The notes under the pieces are model-generated. The model ran no database searches and was not told the DNA's origin. It was given only the letters and a program-made list of their open reading frames with translations. A DNA stretch of 64,000 nucleotides from an uncultured Vampirovibrio sp. (lineage in GTDB: Bacteria; Cyanobacteriota; Vampirovibrionia; Gastranaerophilales; Gastranaerophilaceae): NCBI GenBank assembly GCA_910577395.1, contig CAJTLG010000008.1:47056-111055 (forward strand), read 5' to 3'. A program made the translations under genes and the position numbers. Below are positions 9,112-16,065 of the stretch, one piece after another (the stretch's first letter is position 1; each line of letters opens with the position of its first letter).

Positions 9112-9140
9112 TTTACTTTAAATTCTTTTTAATATATAAT
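9112..9140 (+). promoter_or_regulatory. Promoter for ssb
   Basis: TTTACT (9112-9117), a 17-bp spacer and TATAAT (9135-9140) lie 40 bp before ssb. A GGAAGG ribosome-binding site follows at about 9167-9172. Confidence 0.5.
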
Positions 9141-9180
9141 CTTTCTTGAAGAGAATGCTAGACTTCGGAAGGTAGTAAAA

Positions 9181-9510
9181 ATGGTAAATTCAGTTGTTGT
9201 AGTCGGGCGTGTAGGCCAGGACCCCGAAATGAAATACTTTGATAGTGGCAAAGTTAAAACAAATTTTTCAGTTGCTGTTAACAGATGGGATTCAAGAACT
9301 AAAGAAGAAATAACTGATTGGTTTAATATAGAAGTTTGGGATAAACAGGCTGAAATTGCCGGTGAATGGGTGAAAAAAGGCCGTCTTGTGGGTGTTGAGG
9401 GCAGGCTTGTTGTGAATAAATGGCAGACACCTGACGGTGAAACAGCTGAAAGATTTTTAATCAGATGTAATAATGTAAGACTTATGGGTTCAAAAAAGGA
9501 TGAAAATTAG
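9181..9510 (+). CDS. ssb: Single-stranded DNA-binding protein, short form
   Basis: A 109-residue OB-fold protein that coats single-stranded DNA. The start MVNSVVVVGRVGQDPE, the central WFNIEVWDKQAE and GRLVVNKW are typical Ssb core blocks. It is short: the usual Gly-rich linker and acidic DDDIPF-type tail that recruits partner proteins are absent, and it ends at SKKDEN. It could be the main Ssb of this lineage or an accessory copy. GGAAGG lies 8 bp before the ATG. The next gene follows after 10 bp. Confidence 0.9.
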   Translation: MVNSVVVVGRVGQDPEMKYFDSGKVKTNFSVAVNRWDSRTKEEITDWFNIEVWDKQAEIAGEWVKKGRLVGVEGRLVVNKWQTPDGETAERFLIRCNNVRLMGSKKDEN

Positions 9511-9520
9511 GGTTTAACCT

Positions 9521-10837
9521 ATGTTGATTTCAAATTCTATCGGTATAGTTGCTGATGATTTAACCGGTGCAAATGATACAGCCCTTCAATTTTTTATGAA
9601 AGGCTCTAATACAGAGATTATTCTTGATATTAATTCTTTAAATGAAAATCATTTAAATGTTGAAACTTGGGCAATTTGTAATGAAACCAGAAACATTGAG
9701 CCTGAGGCTGCAGGTAAGATTGTCTATGAAACAACAAATGTTCTAAAGGAAAAATTCGGAATAGAGTATTTTTATAAAAAAATTGATTCTACCCTGCGTG
9801 GTAATGTTGCTGTTGAAATTTTGGCTATGCTTGAGGCCACAGGATACGATGCTGCAATTGTTGCACCTGCTTATGTCCAGGAGGGGAGAATTACAATCGG
9901 CGGATATCAGCTTTTAAAGGGTATTCCTATTGAAAGAACTGATGCCGCAAGGGACCCTAAGGCACCAATTTATGAATCATATATACCTGATATTTTAAAA
10001 AGAGGCTTGAGTGAGGCTGCTTTTGAGCTTGTAGGTTCAATTGAGATGAAAACCGTTGCAAAAGGTGCAGGGCCTATAGCTTTAAAATTAAATGAATTAA
10101 TATCAGGCGGCAAAAAATTAATTGTTATGGATGCTGTTTCCACGGTAGATTTTGAACAGATTGTACTTGCAATGCAAAAAAGCACCTATAATATTCTTCC
10201 TGCGGGTTCTGCGGGTCTGGCGCATGCGCTTGGGGCTGTTTGGCTTAATGAAATAAAACAGCCTGTGCAAAAAAGGGTGCCTTGCCTTCCAAAGCTTGTA
10301 TTATCAGGCTCTAAAACATCTTTGACTGCCTTGCAGATAGAGAAATTAAGACTTAATGATGATATTGAAAACACATATTTTATTCCGCTTCATCTTGATG
10401 ATATCCTTGGAGAGGTCGATGATGCTTTTGCGGACAGAATTGCATCTAATCTTGTAAAAGATTATGTTGTAGTGGTTCATGTTAGTGACCTCCGTGATGA
10501 ATTAGAAACAGAAGAGGCTAAAAACAGACTTATTGATGAAGGTATAACCAAAGAAGAGCTTGCAACAAGGATTACTAATTACCTTGCAAAGCTTGCAAAC
10601 AAGGTAAAACAACGTTCTGAATTTATCCTTATTACAATAGGCGGCGAAACATCATATAGGTGTTCTAAGGCCATAAATTGTGAGTATTTGCAAGTGGTTG
10701 ATGCAATTTTGCCCTCTATCCCTCTGTGTATGGATTCTAATGCACAGCTTATAGTTACAAAATCCGGTAATTTTGGTACTTCATCTACATTGATTGATAT
10801 AATTAAATATTTTGAGCACCATATAGATGCAGAATAG
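9521..10837 (+). CDS. Four-carbon acid sugar kinase (DUF1537 / DtnK-OtnK family)
   Basis: A 438-residue ATP-dependent kinase. The N-terminal domain opens with the signature ADDLTGANDTALQF (about 10-23) and has KKIDSTLRGN (about 89-98). The C-terminal nucleotide-binding domain has SGSKTSLT and IGGETSYRC (about 373-381). Family members phosphorylate D-threonate, D-erythronate or related C4 sugar acids. The stop overlaps the start of a PdxA-type dehydrogenase gene by 11 bp, the usual partner in the D-threonate and D-erythronate routes, which end in dihydroxyacetone phosphate and CO2. Exact substrate stereochemistry is not readable here. Confidence 0.85.
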   Translation: MLISNSIGIVADDLTGANDTALQFFMKGSNTEIILDINSLNENHLNVETWAICNETRNIEPEAAGKIVYETTNVLKEKFGIEYFYKKIDSTLRGNVAVEILAMLEATGYDAAIVAPAYVQEGRITIGGYQLLKGIPIERTDAARDPKAPIYESYIPDILKRGLSEAAFELVGSIEMKTVAKGAGPIALKLNELISGGKKLIVMDAVSTVDFEQIVLAMQKSTYNILPAGSAGLAHALGAVWLNEIKQPVQKRVPCLPKLVLSGSKTSLTALQIEKLRLNDDIENTYFIPLHLDDILGEVDDAFADRIASNLVKDYVVVVHVSDLRDELETEEAKNRLIDEGITKEELATRITNYLAKLANKVKQRSEFILITIGGETSYRCSKAINCEYLQVVDAILPSIPLCMDSNAQLIVTKSGNFGTSSTLIDIIKYFEHHIDAE

Positions 10838-11741
10838 TTTTAAGGGTAAAATCAGCATAACAACGGGCGACCTTAAAGGCATTGGGGAAGAGATTACAAT
10901 TAAAGCGCTTAATTTATTAAATCTGCCTGCCGAAAATGTTGTAATAATAGGGAAAAACCTCAACCAATATTTAAGCGTACATTATGAAACCATAGAGGTT
11001 GACCCTTCAGATAACGGCAGATTTTGTTATGAAACATTAAAGATTGCATCCTCACTTGTCGATATGGGCAAAATTAGCGCTATTGTAACAGCTCCGGTTT
11101 CAAAAGAGGCACTTTTTAAATCAGGTTACAAATATTCAGGTCAAACAGAGATATTGCAAGAGTTTCTCGGGGATGATGCGTCAAAGGCTGAAATGATGTT
11201 TATAGCAGGTGATTTAAGAGTGTTGCTTTTAACAAGACACCTTGCCCTAAAGGATGTAAAATTAAGCGAAGATATAATTATAGATAAGGTTTTGAGGGTA
11301 AATAAGTTTTTAATTGAAAAATGTGGTATAAAAACGCCAAACCTTGCACTTTGTGCCTTAAATCCGCATGCAGGCGAAAACGGAATTCTTGGGAATGAAG
11401 AAAATGAAACGATGATACCTGCTGTATTAAAACTGCAAAAAACCGGGGTGAATATTTCCCTGCCTTTAAGTGCAGACGGGCTTTTTGCAGGTGTCGGTGA
11501 AAAATATATAAATGGTAAAAAACAGCAGTATGATTGCATTTTAGCATCATATCATGACCAGGGTCTTTGTCCCGTTAAGGCACTTTGTTTTAAAAAGGTT
11601 GTAAATACAACAATCGGGCTTAAGGCTATAAGGACATCTCCTTCATCAGGCACCGCTTATGATATTGCAGGAAAAGGAATTGCAGACCCTTCAGGCATGG
11701 TTGAGGCGATTAAACTCGCAATAGAGTTAGGTTTAAAATAA
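10827..11741 (+). CDS. PdxA-family dehydrogenase, probably PdxA2 (4-phospho-D-threonate/erythronate 3-dehydrogenase)
   Basis: A 304-residue NAD-dependent, metal-dependent decarboxylating dehydrogenase. The family blocks are TTGDLKGIGEEI (about 8-19, replacing the commoner GDPAGIGPE), LTRHLAL, CALNPHAGENG, YHDQGLCPVK and RTSPSSGTAYDIAGKG; the three His belong to the metal site. PdxA proper acts in pyridoxal phosphate synthesis. Because this gene overlaps a DUF1537 kinase, the sugar-acid paralogue PdxA2 is the better reading. It is slightly shorter than the usual ~330 residues. A role in vitamin B6 synthesis cannot be excluded without knowing whether another pdxA exists. Confidence 0.8.
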   Translation: MQNSFKGKISITTGDLKGIGEEITIKALNLLNLPAENVVIIGKNLNQYLSVHYETIEVDPSDNGRFCYETLKIASSLVDMGKISAIVTAPVSKEALFKSGYKYSGQTEILQEFLGDDASKAEMMFIAGDLRVLLLTRHLALKDVKLSEDIIIDKVLRVNKFLIEKCGIKTPNLALCALNPHAGENGILGNEENETMIPAVLKLQKTGVNISLPLSADGLFAGVGEKYINGKKQQYDCILASYHDQGLCPVKALCFKKVVNTTIGLKAIRTSPSSGTAYDIAGKGIADPSGMVEAIKLAIELGLK

Positions 11742-11805
11742 ATTAGGCAATTTTTTATGTTTACATGTTTTATTGAAACAAAGCATGTATAAAAAGGATT
11801 TTTAA

Positions 11806-12195
11806 ATGAAGGTTACAAATAATTCTTCACAAAATTTCGGAGCTATTTATCTAAAAGGGGCTGCCATTGATATTGCAGCTAAGGCTAAAAGTTATATGGG
11901 CACCGCCGTAAAGTATGAAGTTGAAAAACAAGCGCTTGAAAGGATTGCGGGTAAAACCGATTTACTCGTAGAACCTTATGGGGATATGGGTGCAGCCATT
12001 TGGAAAGGTAAATATATTCCTGAGATTAATGTATTTGAAGATCAAAAATTAATTGCGAAAAACGAAAATATCATAGAAGCTTTTAAAACAGCAGCAAGAA
12101 AATTAGAGGCCGCAAAGCAAAAACTTGAGCCGAAAACAATAAGGCAGCGTTTCCCCGGTACCGGTAGCGTTAAAAAGCTTGATAAAACTGTGTAA
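11806..12195 (+). CDS. Small hypothetical protein with lineage-type N-terminus (Q-N-F-G)
   Basis: A 129-residue soluble protein that I cannot assign to a known family. It begins MKVTNNSSQNFGAIYLKG, resembling the N-termini of the genes at 19252, 34386, 44399 and 58489: a short polar stretch, an Asn or Gln, then Phe and a small or basic residue. The rest is Lys- and Ala-rich and probably helical (EAFKTAARKLEAAKQKL near 85-102), with a basic tail. AAGGA precedes the ATG. It stands alone between pdxA and the next small gene. Confidence 0.75.
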   Translation: MKVTNNSSQNFGAIYLKGAAIDIAAKAKSYMGTAVKYEVEKQALERIAGKTDLLVEPYGDMGAAIWKGKYIPEINVFEDQKLIAKNENIIEAFKTAARKLEAAKQKLEPKTIRQRFPGTGSVKKLDKTV

Positions 12196-12284
12196 ATTTC
12201 ATTCAAATGATGTAACAAACCCTAATAAAAATAATGTATAATCATTGTGGCTTACTTTTACTTGTCCAAAGAAAGGGTGTCCAT

Positions 12285-12707
12285 ATGTCTTCATTTAATA
12301 TTAACGGCCCAGGTAACAGGCCGCAGATTACCGAAACACAAAATATGATGAATAATGGCGGCGCCGGTAATACGGGATATATGGCAGGCGGGAAGAAAAA
12401 GAAGAAAAAAGAAGATGAATTCGACCCTGCCCTTTTAGAAATGGATATTGAGGATAAGTTTGAACGCAGTGAGGATGAATTTGAAGATGATGATGATTAC
12501 TATAATTCCACCGCCGCTAAAGACAAAGATAAAACCTCTGATGATGAAAAATTGGATAATACTGTAAAAGGCATGATGTTCGGGCTTATAGATAAGGTTG
12601 TTCAGACTGCAGATAATGCTATAGAAAAAGTTTTAGAAAAGAAAAATAATACGGATGACAGGGATGACAACCCCGGCGGAGGGGATTTTTTAACCCTTTC
12701 AAAATAG
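12285..12707 (+). CDS. Acidic low-complexity hypothetical protein
   Basis: A 140-residue protein with no recognised domain. A Gly/Asn-rich start is followed by a basic run K-K-K-K-K-K (near 35-41), then long Asp/Glu-rich stretches (about 42-90), one amphipathic helix (MFGLIDKVVQTADNAIEKVL) and a DDNPGGGDF tail. The start at ATG 12285 is preferred: GAAAGGGTG precedes it, while an in-frame ATG at 12234 lies in a TATAAT-like box (12235-12240) and is more likely part of the promoter. The product is probably disordered and highly charged. Confidence 0.65.
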   Translation: MSSFNINGPGNRPQITETQNMMNNGGAGNTGYMAGGKKKKKKEDEFDPALLEMDIEDKFERSEDEFEDDDDYYNSTAAKDKDKTSDDEKLDNTVKGMMFGLIDKVVQTADNAIEKVLEKKNNTDDRDDNPGGGDFLTLSK

Positions 12708-12711
12708 AATA

Positions 12712-12900
12712 TCAGAATTCAGGTACGACCATTTCAAGCATGGTGCTTATTTTATGTTCTATGATACCTGCTATTTTACCGTAGGGGGATGTATCGCTTT
12801 TTAGCTGAATTGGGTTATTAAGAGCCATTTTTAATGTATAGATAAGACAAGATATCTCAAGAAGAGTATCGTACATTTTTGTGTTTTTAACTTCATCCAT
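12712..12900 (-). CDS. Small hypothetical protein
   Basis: A 62-residue protein, mostly helical, with one moderately hydrophobic stretch (LLEISCLIYTLKMALN, about 13-28) that is too polar for a sure membrane helix. The gene looks real: TATAAT (minus strand, 12913-12918) and GGGAG stand at proper distances before ATG 12900. It converges with the acidic-protein gene, with 4 bp between their ends. The function is unknown. Confidence 0.6.
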   Translation of the reverse strand: MDEVKNTKMYDTLLEISCLIYTLKMALNNPIQLKSDTSPYGKIAGIIEHKISTMLEMVVPEF

Positions 12901-12998
12901 TGTAATATTCTCCCATTATATAATGTAATATCACATGAATATAAAATATTGTCAATGTATTTTCTTGCTTTATCGTGTTTACGTGTAAAATATTACTT

Positions 12999-13238
12999 AT
13001 GAATACGAAAGACGACATAAGAACAGAAATAAAAATGTTGCTTTTAAAAAGGGGCTGGACTCAAGAAAAGCTTGCAAAAGAAATGGGTTTAAAACTAGGC
13101 AAACAATATAGCGGAAACAACCTTGGTAATAAGTTGAAGGGTGAAACCATACAATACAGGGAAATTAAACTGATTGCGGATATTCTAGGTTACGATATAG
13201 AATTTATTGATAGATTAGATAAAAAGGGTGATAAATAA
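12999..13238 (+). CDS. Small helix-turn-helix (XRE-like) DNA-binding protein
   Basis: A 79-residue protein made almost wholly of a Cro/CI-type HTH: LLLKRGWTQEKLAKEMG (about 15-31), then a longer than usual turn with NNLGNKLKGETI, and IKLIADILGYDIEFID. ATG 12999 has no Shine-Dalgarno. TAAAAT (12986-12991) ends 7 bp before it, as expected of a leaderless message. An in-frame ATG at 12975 would lie upstream of that box. The stop directly abuts the stop of the convergent phosphatase gene. It is probably an autonomous repressor with an unknown target. Confidence 0.75.
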   Translation: MNTKDDIRTEIKMLLLKRGWTQEKLAKEMGLKLGKQYSGNNLGNKLKGETIQYREIKLIADILGYDIEFIDRLDKKGDK

Positions 13239-13727
13239 CTATCTTTGTATAGTTAGTCTTTCAAGCCAGCGGACAAACCTGACAACAGGGGTTTCTTTAT
13301 CCTTTGAGATTGAATCCACTAAAATTGTCATCATATTTGCTTTTTTTCCTGCCAAAATATCTGTTAGAGGCCTATCCCCAACCATAGCGGCATTTTTAGG
13401 GTCAATATCAAAATCTTTGCAGGCAAGTTTTAATACCTTAATATCCGGTTTTTTGGCATTGGAATAAATCCTGATGCTGCACTGTTCCTCTACTTTGTCA
13501 ATATAGTGTTTTTTGCAGTTATTTGAAACTATGGCTACTTTAAAAGTATTTGAAAGCCTGTTTAAAAACTCAAGTGTTTCCGGTGTGAATTTTCCGCTTT
13601 TAGATTGCATAACAGTGGAATCAAGGTCAAAAAATATACATTTTATCCCACGGTTTAGCAATTCTTCTTCATCAATATCAAAAATGGAATTCAGGTTATA
13701 ATCAGGCTTTATTCGCATACAGTACAC
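13239..13727 (-). CDS. YqeG-family HAD phosphatase
   Basis: A 162-residue HAD (subclass IIIA) hydrolase. Motif I reads C-I-F-F-D-L-D-S-T (about 30-38), where the usual nucleophile and acid/base aspartates are D35 and D37; I-V-S-N-N is motif II; VGDRPLTDILAGKKANM (about 116-132) carries the metal-binding motif IV. Relatives include YqeG and mitochondrial phosphatidylglycerophosphate phosphatase Gep4. The substrate here is unproven; phosphatidylglycerophosphate is plausible. The start overlaps the end of the U32 gene by 19 bp, indicating co-transcription. Confidence 0.85.
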   Translation of the reverse strand: MYCMRIKPDYNLNSIFDIDEEELLNRGIKCIFFDLDSTVMQSKSGKFTPETLEFLNRLSNTFKVAIVSNNCKKHYIDKVEEQCSIRIYSNAKKPDIKVLKLACKDFDIDPKNAAMVGDRPLTDILAGKKANMMTILVDSISKDKETPVVRFVRWLERLTIQR

Positions 13728-14995
13728 TCCGTTTTTATTTCATAGTTAAGTTTGCAGTTTTTAATCCCGGGTGTTCTCAAAAGCGCCCAGTTCCATTCTT
13801 TTTGCCAAAGTGTGGCACTTAAATTATCATCTTTTTCCGTTAATTGTACCCAGGCTTCATCATTTGTATTTGCAATATTATTGTCATCCCTTGATTCGTT
13901 TAATATTTCATTTACAATTGCACCCGCAGTGTAAGAAGGAGTAATAATTTCAACTTCGTCCCCGAGAGATACTTTATTTTTAAAGCAGACTTTAAATTTG
14001 TCACCTTTTTTTTCTAAAACTATTCCAAGGAAATCTGCCCCCGCAAGACCTTTTGATATATCATAGCTGTAGCTGTCAGAATTGTTATTACCAAGGAAAA
14101 AGCCCTTAGTATAGCCTCTGTTTCCAACCTTTAAAAGTTCATAATACCCGCTTTTAGGGGATATTTTTTCATCAAGCACATCCCTGTATGCTCTTGATAC
14201 GGCTGAAACATAGTACAGGCTTTTAGTTCTGCCTTCAACCTTAATTGAATCTACCCCGATATTTTTTAAATCCTTAACATATTCTATAAGACATAAATCC
14301 TTTGGGGATAAGATATGAGAGCCTTTGTCATCTTCTACTATTTCGTAATATTCACCGGGGCGGGTTTCTTCAAGCAGTTTATAACTCCACCTGCAAGGCT
14401 GGGCACAGCCGCCATGGTTTGCTTTTCTTTCGTGGCGTGTCATATAATCTGAAAGCAGGCATCTTCCTGAATAGCTCATACATTGTGAGCCGTGGACAAA
14501 ACATTCAAGCTCAACATCAGGTACATTATTCCTTATTTTTTCAATTTGTTTCATTGAAAGCTCACGTGCAAGGATTACGCGTTTTGCACCTAAATCTCTC
14601 CAGAATCTAACGGCCTCTGAATTAAGGGTGTTAGTTTGGGTTGAAATATGGATATCAATATTTGGCAATTCTTTTTTAACGGTATTATATATGCCAAAAT
14701 CGCTTAGTATAATAGCGTGCGGGGCAGCATCGGATATAATTTCAAGGTTTTCATACAGTTTTTTAATATCATCATCGTAAGAAAAAATATTCAATGTAAG
14801 ATAAACCTTTTTGTTTATACGCCTTGCTTCATCTACTGCAATTTTCAGGTTATCTTTTGTGATAAGCTCGCCTTTTCTCATTGTGCGCAATGAAAAATCC
14901 ACCATACCGAGATAGCAGGCATCCGCGCCGTACGAAAAAGCATATCGCATTTTTTCTATATTGCCTGCAGGCATTAAAAGTTCAATATTATCCAT
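13709..14995 (-). CDS. Peptidase-U32-family protein, probable tRNA 5-hydroxyuridine synthesis protein (TrhP type)
   Basis: A 428-residue protein of the U32 family. The N-terminal TIM-barrel opens with ELLMPAGNIEKMRYAFSYGA. The conserved Cys set is C172 and C179 (GSQCMSYSGRCLL) plus C197 and C201 (GGCAQPCRW), with C165 close by, the Fe-S-type ligand region of TrhP. A C-terminal beta-barrel (about 330-428) follows. E. coli TrhP hydroxylates U34 of some tRNAs using prephenate; other U32 members act in 23S rRNA hydroxylation or are annotated as collagenases. The Cys-containing type supports RNA hydroxylation over proteolysis. Confidence 0.8.
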   Translation of the reverse strand: MDNIELLMPAGNIEKMRYAFSYGADACYLGMVDFSLRTMRKGELITKDNLKIAVDEARRINKKVYLTLNIFSYDDDIKKLYENLEIISDAAPHAIILSDFGIYNTVKKELPNIDIHISTQTNTLNSEAVRFWRDLGAKRVILARELSMKQIEKIRNNVPDVELECFVHGSQCMSYSGRCLLSDYMTRHERKANHGGCAQPCRWSYKLLEETRPGEYYEIVEDDKGSHILSPKDLCLIEYVKDLKNIGVDSIKVEGRTKSLYYVSAVSRAYRDVLDEKISPKSGYYELLKVGNRGYTKGFFLGNNNSDSYSYDISKGLAGADFLGIVLEKKGDKFKVCFKNKVSLGDEVEIITPSYTAGAIVNEILNESRDDNNIANTNDEAWVQLTEKDDNLSATLWQKEWNWALLRTPGIKNCKLNYEIKTECTVCE

Positions 14996-15013
14996 ATAAA
15001 AATATTACCACAT

Positions 15014-15050
15014 AAAAAACGCCCCAGGGTAAAAATACCTTAAGGCGTTT
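15014..15050 (-). terminator. Rho-independent terminator of the gene at 15069
   Basis: Arms AAACGCC (15017-15023) and GGCGTTT (15044-15050) pair, with partial further pairing inside. On the minus strand the stem is followed by a run of T (15014-15019). Confidence 0.7.
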
Positions 15051-15068
15051 AATAATGTGTATAAAATT

Positions 15069-15347
15069 TTATTGAAGGTCTACATCTACCATGCAGCATT
15101 TAAAAGTAAAAGCCTTAATGTGGTGTGAAGGAATGTTTAACCATCTAAAAGAGCGGGAGTGTTTTTCGCCGCCCATATGGTGGCATTCAACAACCGCATC
15201 CTGGAGGGTGATAACTTCATCCATGCATTTTTCTTCTTTACAGTCGATTAATTTACCCATAACCTTTTTATGGCCTACCCAAAGTACTAAAACGTCTGAT
15301 TCAACTGTTTTTGCAATTTTATAAATCGCATCATAAGTTTTACACAT
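15069..15347 (-). CDS. Small Cys/His-rich hypothetical protein
   Basis: A 92-residue protein with seven Cys and seven His, including C-K-E-E-K-C (36-41), E-C-H-H-M (54-58), P-S-H-H (73-76) and K-C-C-M (83-86). Such pairs suggest bound metal, but no known zinc-finger spacing fits and I do not recognise the family. The beta-rich N-terminal part (SDVLVLWVGHKKVMGKL) could be a small barrel. AGGAGA stands 8 bp before ATG 15347, and the gene has its own terminator, so it is an independent small gene. Confidence 0.7.
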   Translation of the reverse strand: MCKTYDAIYKIAKTVESDVLVLWVGHKKVMGKLIDCKEEKCMDEVITLQDAVVECHHMGGEKHSRSFRWLNIPSHHIKAFTFKCCMVDVDLQ

Positions 15348-15449
15348 TATATAATCTCCTTTTTTGATACAGATAAAAGGATATTATTTGCAATGCTAAA
15401 AAACATCAGACATGGGGGCTTTCCGGAAGGGTATATTGACAAGCATGTC

Positions 15450-15486
15450 TTGATTTCTGTAACCAAGTAGGTTATAATTAATTATA
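15450..15486 (+). promoter_or_regulatory. higBA promoter with palindromic operator over the -10 box
   Basis: TTGATT (15450-15455), a 17-bp spacer and TATAAT (15473-15478). The -10 box forms the left half of a perfect 14-bp palindrome, TATAATTAATTATA (15473-15486), whose last base is the A of the higB ATG. A start 7 bp after the box would give a leaderless message. HigA-type antitoxins repress their own promoters through palindromes at this position. Confidence 0.6.
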
Positions 15487-15764
15487 TGATTAAATCGTTT
15501 AAGCACAAGGGGCTTGAAGATTTTTTCACAACGGGCTCCTTGAAAGGTATTCAGGCAATACACAGTAAAAGATTGTCATTTATTTTGAACTATCTTGATG
15601 AAGCCGAAACGATTGATGATATTAATCTGCCGTCTTTTAAACTGCATAAACTAAAAGGTGATATGAAAAATTTATGGTCTGTTACTGTTCAGGCAAACTG
15701 GCGTGTTACTTTTGAATTTAAGAGCGGAAATGTATACATTGTAGATTATCAGGATTATCATTAA
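15486..15764 (+). CDS. higB: Toxin HigB (RelE/ParE-fold mRNA interferase)
   Basis: A 92-residue toxin of the HigB family: IKSFKHKGLEDFF at the start, the central block LPSFKLHKLKGDMKNLWSV (about 49-67) and the C-terminal NWRVTFEFKSGNVYIVDYQDYH. Basic and aromatic residues in the last two strands are the usual ribosome-dependent RNase site. It is followed 13 bp later by the antitoxin gene in the toxin-first order typical of hig systems. No Shine-Dalgarno precedes the ATG, which lies 7 bp after a TATAAT box. Confidence 0.93.
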   Translation: MIKSFKHKGLEDFFTTGSLKGIQAIHSKRLSFILNYLDEAETIDDINLPSFKLHKLKGDMKNLWSVTVQANWRVTFEFKSGNVYIVDYQDYH

Positions 15765-15777
15765 AAGGAAATATTTT

Positions 15778-16065
15778 ATGGAAATGTTTAATCCGCCGCA
15801 CCCTGGCGAAATGTTAAATGAACTATACTTAAAGGAAAACAATATCAGTATTTCCCGTGCTGCATTAATGCTTGGGATTTCAAGAAAACATCTGTCTAAT
15901 ATTGTAAATTGCAAAGTTCCTGTTACATCAGAGATTGCCCTAAAACTTGAAAAATGTTTTAAAACTACATCAGCAAATATGTGGCTTAAATTTCAAATAA
16001 AATATGATTTATGGCATGCAAGAAATTATGTAAACCTTGATAATGTTCAATCTATTACCGGTTAG
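15778..16065 (+). CDS. higA: Antitoxin HigA (XRE family)
   Basis: A 95-residue HTH antitoxin. The start MFNPPHPGEMLNELYL is the HigA signature, the HTH lies at about 25-60 (SRAALMLGISRKHLSNIVN) and MWLKFQIKYDLWHAR near 72-86 is the conserved C-terminal helix. It neutralises HigB and represses the operon, probably at the palindrome at 15473-15486. AAAGGAAA precedes the ATG, so the antitoxin has a normal ribosome-binding site while the toxin does not. Its stop codon overlaps the stop of convergent uvrA. Confidence 0.94.
   Translation: MEMFNPPHPGEMLNELYLKENNISISRAALMLGISRKHLSNIVNCKVPVTSEIALKLEKCFKTTSANMWLKFQIKYDLWHARNYVNLDNVQSITG

Noticed and set aside
11745..11800. Hairpin after pdxA (TACATG...CATGTA) as a terminator.
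   Set aside because: Only 6 bp of AT-rich stem with a long loop and no T-run.
12234..12284. Upstream start for the acidic protein at 12234.
   Set aside because: The ATG is embedded in a TATAAT-like -10 box; ATG 12285 has a ribosome-binding site.
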